This document shows positions 8,346 through 16,508 of a DNA stretch of 64,000 bases, in pieces. The translations under genes were made by a program, and so were the position numbers. The DNA comes from Clostridia bacterium. GTDB lineage: Bacteria; Bacillota; Clostridia; Oscillospirales; CAG-272. The notes beneath the pieces were generated by a model that was given only the letters and a program-made list of their open reading frames with translations, made no database searches and was not told where the DNA came from. The stretch is taken from the NCBI GenBank assembly GCA_017462385.1, contig JAFTRE010000004.1:1-64000 (forward strand), read 5' to 3'. Numbering within the stretch: position 1 is the stretch's first letter; every line of letters starts with the position of its first letter.

Positions 8346-9118
8346 CATTTAGCTTTGATAAACACTGTTTTTCCGTTCTCCGGCGGGGTGACCAGCTCGA
8401 AAAAGTCGGCGTCGGATATAATATAATCCACGTCTCCCACCTCGCAAAGCCGAAGCAGATACGTCTTACCTATCTTGGAGCTGTCGCACAGATACACCTT
8501 TGTATCGGATTGCTTTAGCAATGTCCTGAGCACCAGATGCTCGGGCTCGACTGCGTCCATCAGCCATCCGTCAGGCGAGACCCCCGTGGTCGAGAAAAAG
8601 CATTTATCTATATGCAAATGACTCAAATTGTCGGTCGCAAGCTGACCCGTAAACGCCATTGAGTTGGTGGTCATAAGCCCGCCGAGCGAATAGACGGTTA
8701 TATTGTTGAAATATTGCAGTTGATGCAGGGTATTGAGCCCGTTGGTGATGACGGTCAGGTAGTTAAATCTTTCCAGATGCTCTACCATGCACAGCGCTGT
8801 CGAGGAGGCGTCGATGAAAATTATGTCGCCGTCCTTGATCAGGTCGACCGCCCGCCGCCCTATCTCCAGCTTTGCGGACGGCATATTTCTCCGCCTCAGC
8901 TCGATGGGCAGTCCCACCGCCTCGCCGTAATTCAAGGTTGCCTTGCCGTATGAGCGATGCAGCAGACCGCGCGCTTGAAGCACCTGATAGTCGCGCCGTA
9001 TGGTCGAGGGACTGACAAACAGCCGCTTGGCCAGATAATTGACCGTGACATTGTTTCGCGTGCGCAATATCTCAAGTATCTGCGTGTAACGTTCCTCTTT
9101 TGACAATTTAATCTCCAT
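8345..9118 (-). CDS. DeoR-family transcriptional regulator
   Basis: 257 residues from the ATG at 9118, the usual DeoR length; longer ATG frames reach 9295 but add 59 residues of no family likeness. N-terminal helix-turn-helix: RYTQILEILRTRNNVTVNYLAKRL then SPSTIRRDYQVL, the canonical DeoR winged helix. The C-terminal sugar-phosphate sensor (DeoRC) contains GDIIFIDASSTALCM and TVITNGLN, as expected. These proteins repress sugar-catabolic operons and are released by a phosphorylated sugar. It is divergent from the dehydrogenase/aldolase operon; a 31-bp palindrome lies in between and is the best operator candidate. Confidence 0.92.
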   Translation of the reverse strand: MEIKLSKEERYTQILEILRTRNNVTVNYLAKRLFVSPSTIRRDYQVLQARGLLHRSYGKATLNYGEAVGLPIELRRRNMPSAKLEIGRRAVDLIKDGDIIFIDASSTALCMVEHLERFNYLTVITNGLNTLHQLQYFNNITVYSLGGLMTTNSMAFTGQLATDNLSHLHIDKCFFSTTGVSPDGWLMDAVEPEHLVLRTLLKQSDTKVYLCDSSKIGKTYLLRLCEVGDVDYIISDADFFELVTPPENGKTVFIKAK

Positions 9119-9323
9119 TCCGCGCCTTGCGGCGGCACAAATATAATCAGTGAAAAAGTGTACTTCATTGTTAGAGAGAAGCAGCTTTAACGCTCCCCCG
9201 AAGTGATCTATGCTCAAATTCATTTTATCACACGTCCCCGCAGGTGTCAAGCGGTACATGCTCAAAAACGCACGTTTTTTCACCAAATCGTGCATTTTTG
9301 TCCTTATTTGAGTCTAATCAAGC

Positions 9324-9354
9324 CGCCAAATGCGCAAAATTTGCGCATTTGGCG
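9324..9354. promoter_or_regulatory. 31-bp perfect palindrome, candidate DeoR operator
   Basis: Arms CGCCAAATGCGCAAA (9324-9338) and its exact reverse complement (9340-9354) around a single A. It lies between divergent deoR-type and dehydrogenase genes. An outer imperfect inverted repeat (CTCAAAAACGCAC at 9261-9273 and GTGCGCGTTTTTGAG at 9363-9377) encloses it. The rest of the 343-base gap 9119-9461 holds only the promoter below. Confidence 0.6.
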
Positions 9355-9403
9355 CTCATTTTGTGCGCGTTTTTGAGAAGTTCATACACTCACGCGTCAC
9401 CCC

Positions 9404-9432
9404 TTGAATATTGCCGCGTTTTGTGATAAAAT
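9404..9432 (+). promoter_or_regulatory. Promoter of the dehydrogenase-aldolase operon
   Basis: TTGAAT at 9404-9409, 17-base spacer, TAAAAT at 9427-9432, 50 bases downstream of the palindrome. Confidence 0.6.
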
Positions 9433-9461
9433 CCAATCAAACAAATCTTGGAGGCAGGAAA

Positions 9462-10520
9462 ATGAAATTTACAGCAGTTGCCGATATTTTCTTAAAAGAA
9501 GATTATTATCTCGACAGCTTACGCAAGTATCCCGGATACGAGTGCCTCGGAATACCCTTTTTCGGCGTAAATGACCGAACCGCTATGCGCAAAACAGTAC
9601 ATTTGATCGAAACAGGAGGCAGTGAAGCCTGCGAGCCGCCCGAGCAGCTGTGGGATCTGATCGAGCAGACCGAGGTGCTCATGGTGCACCTTTGCCCCGT
9701 CAGCGAAAAGCTGATAAGCAAAGCAAAAAATCTCAAACTTATACTGGTCAACCGCGGCGGCACCGAAAACGTCAATGTCGAAGCCGCAACCGCGCGCGGA
9801 ATTCCCGTGCTTTCAAATCCCGCCCACAACGCAAACGCCGTTGCCGAATACACCGTGGGTCTTATGGTGGCGGAAACGCGCAACATCGCTCGCGCTCACA
9901 AGTCGCTCATGTGCGGCGGCGAGTGGCGAGAGCGTTTTCCCAACAGTGGCGTGATATATGAAATAGTCAATCAGACCGTCGGCCTGATCGGTTTTGGTAC
10001 CATAGCCCGTCTTGTCGCCAAAAAGCTGCAGGGCTGGGACGTCAATATCGTCGTCTACGACCCTTATGTGTCCGACAATGACCCCGATCTCGCAAAATAC
10101 AACTGCCGTCGTGTCGATCTCGAAGAACTGCTCAAAATATCCGATTTTGTTTCGCTTCACGCGCGCGCCAACGGCGACAAGCCGCTTATAGGCCGCGATG
10201 AGCTTGCACTCATGAAGCCCTCCTCCTACCTGATAAATACCGCCCGCGCATATCTTTTGGACTACGACGCGCTTTACGAAGCACTGCGCGAGGGTAAGAT
10301 GCGCGGCGCGGCGCTTGACGTTTTTGAGTCCGAGCCCATCAAGCCCACCCACCCGCTGCTCACGCTTGACAATGTCACGCTGACCAACCACCGCGGCGGC
10401 GACACCGTCAACTCTTACTCAGACAGCCCCGCTATGCTGCTGTGCGAAGCGCAAAAGCTGTTTGCAGGCGACTATGACAGCGTCCGCTTCTGGAAAAACA
10501 AAAAAGAAACGCTCAAATAA
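9462..10520 (+). CDS. D-isomer-specific 2-hydroxyacid dehydrogenase
   Basis: NAD-dependent 2-hydroxyacid/2-oxoacid oxidoreductase, 352 residues. The Rossmann part has VGLIGFGTIARLVAKKL (GxGxxxx) with the acidic VVYDPY strand end for NAD. Catalytic Arg is in HARAN, Glu in VFESEP, His in NHRGG; the family's order is kept. N-terminal substrate domain 1-100. The ATG at 9462 has TTGGAGG 8 bases upstream. Followed after 17 bases by the class II aldolase, so an operon for a sugar acid or sugar phosphate is likely, with the divergent DeoR protein as its repressor. Substrate not determined. Confidence 0.9.
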   Translation: MKFTAVADIFLKEDYYLDSLRKYPGYECLGIPFFGVNDRTAMRKTVHLIETGGSEACEPPEQLWDLIEQTEVLMVHLCPVSEKLISKAKNLKLILVNRGGTENVNVEAATARGIPVLSNPAHNANAVAEYTVGLMVAETRNIARAHKSLMCGGEWRERFPNSGVIYEIVNQTVGLIGFGTIARLVAKKLQGWDVNIVVYDPYVSDNDPDLAKYNCRRVDLEELLKISDFVSLHARANGDKPLIGRDELALMKPSSYLINTARAYLLDYDALYEALREGKMRGAALDVFESEPIKPTHPLLTLDNVTLTNHRGGDTVNSYSDSPAMLLCEAQKLFAGDYDSVRFWKNKKETLK

Positions 10521-10537
10521 AAAGGGAGAATACAGAT

Positions 10538-11812
10538 ATGAAGCTGCTTAATATGACCTCGGCCCAAAAAATAGCCTACATAATGACCCGTCTTTACGAC
10601 AACAAGCTGACTACCACCTCGGGAGGCAACCTTTCCATCATGGACGACGACGGCGTCATGTGGATATCGCCCTCGGGCGTTGACAAGGCGCACCTGACCG
10701 CCGAGGATATCATGTGGGTCACTCCCGACGGAGTCGTGCACGGCAAGCATCGCCCCTCTACCGAATACCCCTTCCACCTCGCAGTCCTGCGTTCCCGCCC
10801 CGACCTCAAGGCGGTTTTCCACGCGCATCCCGCCGCGCTGGTCGCCTACAGTCTGGAGCGCAAGCTGCCCCAGCTTGACATCATGCCCGGTGTCTCCGCG
10901 CTTTGCGGCAAGATAGCCATTGCAAAATACGCACTGCCCGGAAGCAAAAAGCTGGGCGACATTATCGCCGAGAAGTTTGCGGGTGGCTGTGACACGGTTC
11001 TGCTCGAAAACCACGGCGTGGTTCTGGGTGCGGACAGCCTGGAGCGCGCTTATATGATGTTTGAGGCTTTGGACTATGCCGCGCGCACCGGCATCGCCGC
11101 CGCCATGCTCAAAAAGTCGGCTCGCGAGCTGACCGCCGAGCAGTTGGCACTCAAAAACGACCGTCCTGCTTACGCTGCCGTGCTTGACGCCGACAGCGAG
11201 AGCGCTGTACGCAGTGAAATGGTGGCTATGTGTCGCCGCAGCTATAAAAACAAGCTGTTCACAATGGGGGTCGGCGCGTTTGCAAAGCGTGTTCAAAATG
11301 GATTTATCATCACGCCCGACGATGAGGACGTTCTGCTTTTGACCGAGGATATGCTCGTTCGCGTCGAGGGCGACAAGTGCGAATCGGGCAAGGTGCCCTC
11401 CGTGTTTGCCGGCATCGCACAGCGCATTTTCGACGTTCACGACGACATCGACAGCATCGCTTTTGCTCGAAGCCCCTATATCATGGGCTTTACCGTCAGT
11501 GATGCGGAATTTAATTCGCACATGATCCCCGAGGGCTATATATGCCTCAAAAACACCACCCGTCATCCATACGGCACCATTGAGACCGCTCCCGAGCGCA
11601 TTGTTGACACCATCAGCATCAAAGCTCCCATCGCCATTATCGAGAACGACTGCGTTATCGTCGCGGGCACTTCCCTGCTCAACGCTTACGACCGTCTCGA
11701 GGTGCTGGAATTCGGCGCCGAGTCGCTTTGCGATATCGCCGCCATGAACGGCACCATCGTCCCCATCAGCGAAGAAGAGATACGCGAGATAGAAGTGGCA
11801 TTCAATTTATAA
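10538..11812 (+). CDS. Class II aldolase/adducin protein, two tandem domains
   Basis: 424 residues, about twice a normal L-fuculose-1-phosphate aldolase. The first domain (1-~215) is canonical: TTTSGGNLS, STEYPFHLAVL, zinc ligands in VFHAHP and the late LLENHGVVLG. The second (~220-424) follows the same pattern but has lost the metal site: FARSPYIMG stands where HAHP would be and IIENDCVIVAG where ENHG would be. It therefore looks like a catalytic plus a degenerate domain in one chain. RBS AAAGGGAG upstream. Second gene of the operon with the dehydrogenase; likely cleaves or epimerises a phosphorylated sugar (acid). Confidence 0.88.
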   Translation: MKLLNMTSAQKIAYIMTRLYDNKLTTTSGGNLSIMDDDGVMWISPSGVDKAHLTAEDIMWVTPDGVVHGKHRPSTEYPFHLAVLRSRPDLKAVFHAHPAALVAYSLERKLPQLDIMPGVSALCGKIAIAKYALPGSKKLGDIIAEKFAGGCDTVLLENHGVVLGADSLERAYMMFEALDYAARTGIAAAMLKKSARELTAEQLALKNDRPAYAAVLDADSESAVRSEMVAMCRRSYKNKLFTMGVGAFAKRVQNGFIITPDDEDVLLLTEDMLVRVEGDKCESGKVPSVFAGIAQRIFDVHDDIDSIAFARSPYIMGFTVSDAEFNSHMIPEGYICLKNTTRHPYGTIETAPERIVDTISIKAPIAIIENDCVIVAGTSLLNAYDRLEVLEFGAESLCDIAAMNGTIVPISEEEIREIEVAFNL

Positions 11813-11817
11813 AAGTA

Positions 11818-11857
11818 AAGAAGATTTTCGCCCCTCAGGGCTAAAATCTTCTTTTTT
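11818..11857 (+). terminator. Intrinsic terminator after the aldolase gene
   Basis: Long A-rich/T-rich stem around GCCC-CTCA-GGGC, ending in a run of six Ts. Confidence 0.85.
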
Positions 11858-11870
11858 CGTTTCTACCCTA

Positions 11871-11899
11871 TTGACAAGGCCGTTTTTATGGTGTATAAT
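11871..11899 (+). promoter_or_regulatory. Consensus promoter of the metal-efflux operon
   Basis: TTGACA (11871-11876), 17-base spacer, TATAAT (11894-11899). The predicted start point falls inside the operator at 11906-11933. Confidence 0.9.
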
Positions 11900-11905
11900 A
11901 TGCCC

Positions 11906-11933
11906 GAACATTTGAACAGTTGTTCAAATGTTC
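11906..11933. promoter_or_regulatory. ArsR/SmtB-type operator
   Basis: Perfect 12-bp inverted repeat GAACATTTGAAC / GTTCAAATGTTC with a 4-base spacer AGTT. It covers the predicted transcription start, the usual place for metal-released repressors of this family. Confidence 0.85.
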
Positions 11934-11962
11934 AACAATTCAAATGTTTAGAGGACATACAC

Positions 11963-12319
11963 ATGGTAAACCCAAGCGAGACCTGCGAGCTTCACAATGT
12001 CCATGAGGATATTGTCGAGGACATTCGCACCCGCCTGCCCGAGGACGTCATTTTTGCCAAAACCGCCGTGTTTTTCAAAGCGCTGTGTGACGAAACACGT
12101 CTGCGCATAATCTGGGCGCTGGACCAGAGCGAGCTGTGCGTCTGCGACCTCGCCGACACGCTCGGCATGAGCCCCTCCGCCATATCGCACCAGCTTTCCA
12201 CGCTTAAAATAGCCAATCTCGTCACCTCCCGCCGTGCCGGCAAAGAGGTATTTTACTCACTCGCCGATGACCACGTCCGCTCCATGCTCGAAGCGGGCAT
12301 CGAGCACACCTGCGAATAA
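11963..12319 (+). CDS. ArsR/SmtB-family metal-sensing repressor
   Basis: 118-residue winged-helix repressor. The ATG at 11963 has GAGGAC upstream; the longer frame from 11888 would run through the operator. Helix-turn-helix core LCDETRLRIIWAL, the metal-site helix start SELCVCDLADTL (ELCVCDL, the CadC/ArsR-type CxC) and recognition helix SPSAISHQLSTL are plain. An N-terminal Cys in SETCELH and a C-terminal HTCE could complete a CadC-like Cd/Pb/Zn site. It is first in an operon with the P-type ATPase 14 bases downstream and probably represses itself through 11906-11933. Confidence 0.93.
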   Translation: MVNPSETCELHNVHEDIVEDIRTRLPEDVIFAKTAVFFKALCDETRLRIIWALDQSELCVCDLADTLGMSPSAISHQLSTLKIANLVTSRRAGKEVFYSLADDHVRSMLEAGIEHTCE

Positions 12320-12333
12320 AAAGGAGACATATC

Positions 12334-14379
12334 ATGCACGATCACGAACATAATCATGCTCATGACACCGCCTCACATTGCTCCTGCGGCTGTCATGAGC
12401 ACAAGGAGACAACCGACTGTGGTTGCCACGAGCATGAACACAAGGACGGCGGATGCAGTTGCGGATGCGGATGCGGCTGTCACCATCATCACTCACCGAC
12501 CCAAACAAAAACAACTGTTCTTCGCATTATTACCGCCGCCGCGCTACTGCTGTGCGCCACCATTGCCGATCGCACGCTCGATCTGCCGCTTTGGGGCAGT
12601 TTGCTGCTGTACCTCCCCGCATATCTCGTCGCCGGCTACGATGTACTGCTGGACTCGGGCGAAAACATACTTCACGGTGAAATATTCGACGAAAACTTTC
12701 TCATGTGCATAGCCACGCTGGGCGCGCTGGTCATCGGCTTCATCCCGGGTGCCGAAGCGCAGTTCGCCGAGGCTGTGTTCGTTATGATATTCTTCAAAAC
12801 GGGCGAGCTGTTTGAGGAAATAGCAGAGGGACGCTCGCGCAAAGCCATATCCTCGCTCATGGACATCCGCCCCGACATCGCGTTTGTCGAGCGCGACGGC
12901 GAGGTACTTGCGGTCGACCCCGATACGGTAAAAGTGGGCGAGCTCATCGTTGTCCGCCCGGGCGAGCGCATTCCCATGGACGGCACTGTCATTGAGGGTG
13001 CGTCGGCGCTGGACACCGTGGCGCTCACGGGGGAGAGCGAGCCGCGCGACATCGGCATAGACGACGCGGTACTTTCTGGCTGTGTCAACCTGTCGGGCGT
13101 GCTTCGCGTCCGCGTCACAAAGCATTTCGGCGAATCGACCGCCACGAAAATACTCGAGCTGGTGGAAAACGCCGGCGAAAACAAGTCTAAAAGCGAAAGC
13201 TTTATACGCCGCTTTGCCAAGTGGTACACGCCCGCCGTTGTTTTCGCAGCGATCGCGCTCGCGGTACTTCCGCCGCTCATTATGGGTGATTTCCGCGCGC
13301 TGTTTGCAACATGGTTTGCCCGCGGACTGACCTTTTTAGTCGTCTCCTGCCCATGTGCGCTGGTAATTTCCGTTCCGCTGACCTTTTTCGGCGGCATCGG
13401 CGGCGCATCGCGCAACGGCATACTTATAAAGGGCGGCAACTACATCGAAACGCTCGCCCGTGTCGACACTGTCGTGCTTGACAAAACAGGCACGCTGACC
13501 AAGGGCGCCTTTGCCGTTACGGCAGTACACGCCGAGGACGGAGACGAAAAAGCACTCATTTATCTCGCCGCGCATGTAGAGCATTTCTCTACTCACCCCA
13601 TCGCGGCCTCACTGCGCTCTTATTACGGACTTCCCACCGTCGCCGGTGCCGTCTCGGATGTAAGCGAGAGCGCGGGACACGGCATCAGCGCGACGGTTGA
13701 GGGCAAGCGCGTCAGCGTCGGAAACGAGCGCATGATGGCACAGCTCGGCATAATGCCGCCCTCTGCCGACGGCGCGCGCGGCACGCTTATATATGTCGCA
13801 ATTGACGGGATGTACGCAGGATATATCGTTATATCCGACATAATAAAGCCCACCTCCGATGCGGCCTTGCGCGGACTTGAACAGCTCGGAGTCTCCCGCA
13901 CAGTCATGCTGACAGGCGACCGCAAAGCTGTCGCCGCGAGCGTTGCGACCGACCTCGCCATTAAAGAGTATCACGCCGAGCTGTTGCCCGCAGACAAGGT
14001 GGACAGAGTTGAAAAGCTGCTTACCGAAAAGCACCGCGGCGGCAAGCTCGCCTTTGTCGGCGACGGCATCAACGACGCCCCCGTGCTCGCCCGCGCCGAT
14101 GTCGGCATCGCAATGGGCGCTATGGGTTCGGACGCGGCAGTTGAGGCGGCAGACGTCGTACTGATGGACGACGATCCCTCAAAAATCGCCCGCGCCATAT
14201 CCATCGCCCGCCGCACACTTGCCATCGCCAAGCAAAACATAGTTTTCGCCATCGGCATCAAGCTGGCAGTGCTGCTCCTGACAGCGCTCGGCGCCACGCC
14301 CATGTGGCTTGCCGTTTTCGCCGATGTCGGCGTCATGGTCATCGCCGTACTCAACGCAATGAGAGCGATAAAGGCATAA
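12334..14379 (+). CDS. Heavy-metal P-type ATPase (Zn/Cd/Pb efflux)
   Basis: Exports divalent soft metals across the membrane using ATP; 681 residues. Motifs in order: transmembrane CPC (SCPCALVIS), phosphorylation loop DKTGTLT, STHP (HP locus), GDGINDAPVLARADVG hinge. The CPC motif plus GDGINDAP context and ArsR/CadC-type partner favour ZntA/CadA. Instead of a GMTCxxC ferredoxin-like domain, the first ~55 residues are a low-complexity tail with about 15 His and 10 Cys, likely a metal-binding or buffering arm. AAAAAGGAGA RBS. Directly follows the repressor gene. Confidence 0.95.
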   Translation: MHDHEHNHAHDTASHCSCGCHEHKETTDCGCHEHEHKDGGCSCGCGCGCHHHHSPTQTKTTVLRIITAAALLLCATIADRTLDLPLWGSLLLYLPAYLVAGYDVLLDSGENILHGEIFDENFLMCIATLGALVIGFIPGAEAQFAEAVFVMIFFKTGELFEEIAEGRSRKAISSLMDIRPDIAFVERDGEVLAVDPDTVKVGELIVVRPGERIPMDGTVIEGASALDTVALTGESEPRDIGIDDAVLSGCVNLSGVLRVRVTKHFGESTATKILELVENAGENKSKSESFIRRFAKWYTPAVVFAAIALAVLPPLIMGDFRALFATWFARGLTFLVVSCPCALVISVPLTFFGGIGGASRNGILIKGGNYIETLARVDTVVLDKTGTLTKGAFAVTAVHAEDGDEKALIYLAAHVEHFSTHPIAASLRSYYGLPTVAGAVSDVSESAGHGISATVEGKRVSVGNERMMAQLGIMPPSADGARGTLIYVAIDGMYAGYIVISDIIKPTSDAALRGLEQLGVSRTVMLTGDRKAVAASVATDLAIKEYHAELLPADKVDRVEKLLTEKHRGGKLAFVGDGINDAPVLARADVGIAMGAMGSDAAVEAADVVLMDDDPSKIARAISIARRTLAIAKQNIVFAIGIKLAVLLLTALGATPMWLAVFADVGVMVIAVLNAMRAIKA

Positions 14380-14392
14380 TCTACCCCAAGTA

Positions 14393-14421
14393 TTGACATC
14401 CGATCACCGATATGATATACT
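14393..14421 (+). promoter_or_regulatory. Promoter of lipoprotein gene 14442
   Basis: TTGACA (14393-14398), 17-base spacer, TATACT (14416-14421), just before the RBS GGAGG. Confidence 0.8.
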
Positions 14422-14441
14422 GTAATCGGAGGTGATATATA

Positions 14442-14945
14442 ATGAGGAAAACATTATTGGCATTAATACTTATGGCTTTGATATTATGCTCGTGTCAAGC
14501 CGCTCCTGCCGATAACTCTGCAAATGTTGCAGACACATTTATCTCGTTCTTTCAAGACGGGCAGCTCTCCTGCTCTGCGCTGGCCATAACGACCACCAAT
14601 GAGCTCGACGCGGTATATGACTTCATAATGTCCGACTCCGCGCACTACTGGATCAGCCTGCGATACGAGGGCAGCGGCGCTTACGATGACTATTTAAACG
14701 GCACCTATACTCCTGGCTTTTTTGAGTCAAATTATCTGGTTGCCGTCATGTTGAGAACTTCCAACGGCTCCGACCGCTTCAAAACGGTACTTACCGCCGC
14801 TCAAAGCGACATCATAAGCATATCCGCAGAGCAACTAAGCACCGGGCCGTCCCCCACAGCCGACGGCGGGTATTTCATCTATCTTGTTCCGATCACAGGA
14901 GAATATTCGGGACAGCAGATCGACCTCAATGTAACGACACAATAA
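14442..14945 (+). CDS. Small lipoprotein of unknown function
   Basis: 167 residues with a signal peptide ending in a lipobox (LCSC, Cys at about residue 18). The mature part is a mixed alpha/beta globule of about 140 residues with no linker. I recognise no family. GGAGG lies 8 bases before the ATG. Own consensus promoter and own terminator make it a single-gene unit. Confidence 0.75.
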   Translation: MRKTLLALILMALILCSCQAAPADNSANVADTFISFFQDGQLSCSALAITTTNELDAVYDFIMSDSAHYWISLRYEGSGAYDDYLNGTYTPGFFESNYLVAVMLRTSNGSDRFKTVLTAAQSDIISISAEQLSTGPSPTADGGYFIYLVPITGEYSGQQIDLNVTTQ

Positions 14946-14958
14946 AAGTAATAAACAG

Positions 14959-15001
14959 CAATCCCGTATGACACGCTATGCGTGTCATACGGGATTGTTT
15001 T
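14959..15001. terminator. Intrinsic terminator between convergent genes
   Basis: 17-bp stem (14959-14975 with 14981-14997) followed by TTTT; serves the 14442 gene and, read backwards, the 15018 gene. Confidence 0.85.
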
Positions 15002-15017
15002 GAGTACAAATATTTCT

Positions 15018-16352
15018 TTACCACCAATTTTCGGGGACAAGCTCCATTTCATACACGGTGTTACTCTTGTAACAGCCCATCATATATCTACCGTTATAGC
15101 GGAACATATGCTCGGGCTCCAGATTTGCAAGTCCGTAAACGGGCACCGTGCCTATATATGTGCCGTCCAGCTTGTGAATAACTATGTAATGCAGAGAGTT
15201 CGAGCCGCTGACGTATCTTACGTCATAAACATATTTTTCGTCGCTGTAACAGCCCTGCGAGGTATACTGAGGATCACTGCAGTTAAACGAGGATATTACA
15301 TTAAAGTTTTCATCGGTGCGCGTTATCGACCAGTTTGCGGCAAGCAAATATTCATTTGTCGAGGGCAGATATTCTATGGCGCGGTGACCGACGGTTATCC
15401 TGATATTTTCTATAAGCTCCAGTGTATCCGGGTCGACAAAGCTGATTCCGCACCAGTTTTCATCGCCCGTACAGCGCGAGATGGCCAAGCGGTGGTTTTT
15501 GGAGTCGTATGCAATATCGTTTGTATGCGATGTGTCGAGCGCGTCGGACACCTTGACCACCTTCATGGTCTCGAGGTCATATTTATATATCTTTGCCAAC
15601 TCGGGCGATTTTGTCTTGTTTAGCATGCCGATATAAGCATATCTGCCATCGGTACAGCCGCCCTGCATAACGGCATAGCCGCCCGCGCTCGGCACCTTGA
15701 ACAACGCCTCTTTCATAACAAAGGCAATGCCCTTGCCGCTCTCTATCAGCGAATCTATATCAAAGCCGCTGTTTTCACTGCTCTCGGAGATATACTCAAA
15801 GTCCTCCTCTATCGCAAGCGACGCACTTCCCTCGTCGCCCGTCAGAAAATTGGTCATAAGATAATCAAGCCCGAGATACGTCTGATATGTACTCGTACCC
15901 GCAATGGCGAGCTTATTGCCCTTTAACAAAATTCCAAAGCGGTTGCCACCCGCAGCGTTCAGCTTGTCGAGCAATTCAACGCTCTCGGCGCGGTTGGTGT
16001 TGCCCAGCAGTATCTCCTTGGCGGACGTGTCTATCTCGGCTCGGTTGAGCAACTCGGTATATTTAAAGTCCACTCCGGTTCGTTTGCACAGTTCCTGATA
16101 AAACTTAACAAAAAGCTGCTGCTCCGAGCCGTTGACATCCTCCGAGCGTGCAACGACGTAGTCGCTTTTTCCGTCGGCAACGATATCTATCATAACGGCA
16201 GGCTCGGGCGCGGTCGTTATTGCCTCGGTAGTAGTGACATCGGAGGCATCATCGGCGAGCGTTGTACCGTCCCCATTGTCGCCGCCCTGCCCGCAAGCCG
16301 CAAGGCACAAACACAGCAGGAGCATACAAAGTATAAGCTTGAACAGTTTCAT
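15018..16352 (-). CDS. Lipoprotein: EILLG-TNR-ES module plus beta-propeller-like domain
   Basis: 444 residues from the ATG at 16352 (GGAAAGGAT upstream). Lipobox LAAC with Cys20, then an acidic/Thr linker to ~50. Residues ~53-170 form a module with KEILLGNTNRAES (about 112-124), which recurs twice in the lipoprotein at 56969-58807 and resembles the N-terminal domain of GH67/GH20 enzymes; that likeness is from memory. Residues ~190-444 show repeated beta-strand blades (YKYDLETMKVVKVSD, ISFVDPDTLELIENIR) like YncE/NHL propellers. Function unknown; probably a surface ligand-binding protein. Confidence 0.75.
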   Translation of the reverse strand: MKLFKLILCMLLLCLCLAACGQGGDNGDGTTLADDASDVTTTEAITTAPEPAVMIDIVADGKSDYVVARSEDVNGSEQQLFVKFYQELCKRTGVDFKYTELLNRAEIDTSAKEILLGNTNRAESVELLDKLNAAGGNRFGILLKGNKLAIAGTSTYQTYLGLDYLMTNFLTGDEGSASLAIEEDFEYISESSENSGFDIDSLIESGKGIAFVMKEALFKVPSAGGYAVMQGGCTDGRYAYIGMLNKTKSPELAKIYKYDLETMKVVKVSDALDTSHTNDIAYDSKNHRLAISRCTGDENWCGISFVDPDTLELIENIRITVGHRAIEYLPSTNEYLLAANWSITRTDENFNVISSFNCSDPQYTSQGCYSDEKYVYDVRYVSGSNSLHYIVIHKLDGTYIGTVPVYGLANLEPEHMFRYNGRYMMGCYKSNTVYEMELVPENWW

Positions 16353-16389
16353 AAACAGAAATCCTTTCCGAATGTAAATTAACATACTT

Positions 16390-16418
16390 ATTATACACCA
16401 CAGAAATCGCCCTGTCAA
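16390..16418 (-). promoter_or_regulatory. Promoter of lipoprotein gene 15018-16352
   Basis: On the minus strand TTGACA (16418-16413), 17-base spacer, TATAAT (16395-16390). It stands back to back with the plus-strand promoter at 16450. Confidence 0.85.
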
Positions 16419-16449
16419 GATGTGCAAGCAAATATAAACCGACTGCATC

Positions 16450-16478
16450 TTGACACCGCCCCGCTTTTATTGTATACT
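16450..16478 (+). promoter_or_regulatory. Promoter of the M42 peptidase operon
   Basis: TTGACA (16450-16455), 17-base spacer, TATACT (16473-16478). Confidence 0.85.
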
Positions 16479-16508
16479 TAAAGCAATAAAACATTTAAGA
16501 GGTATACT

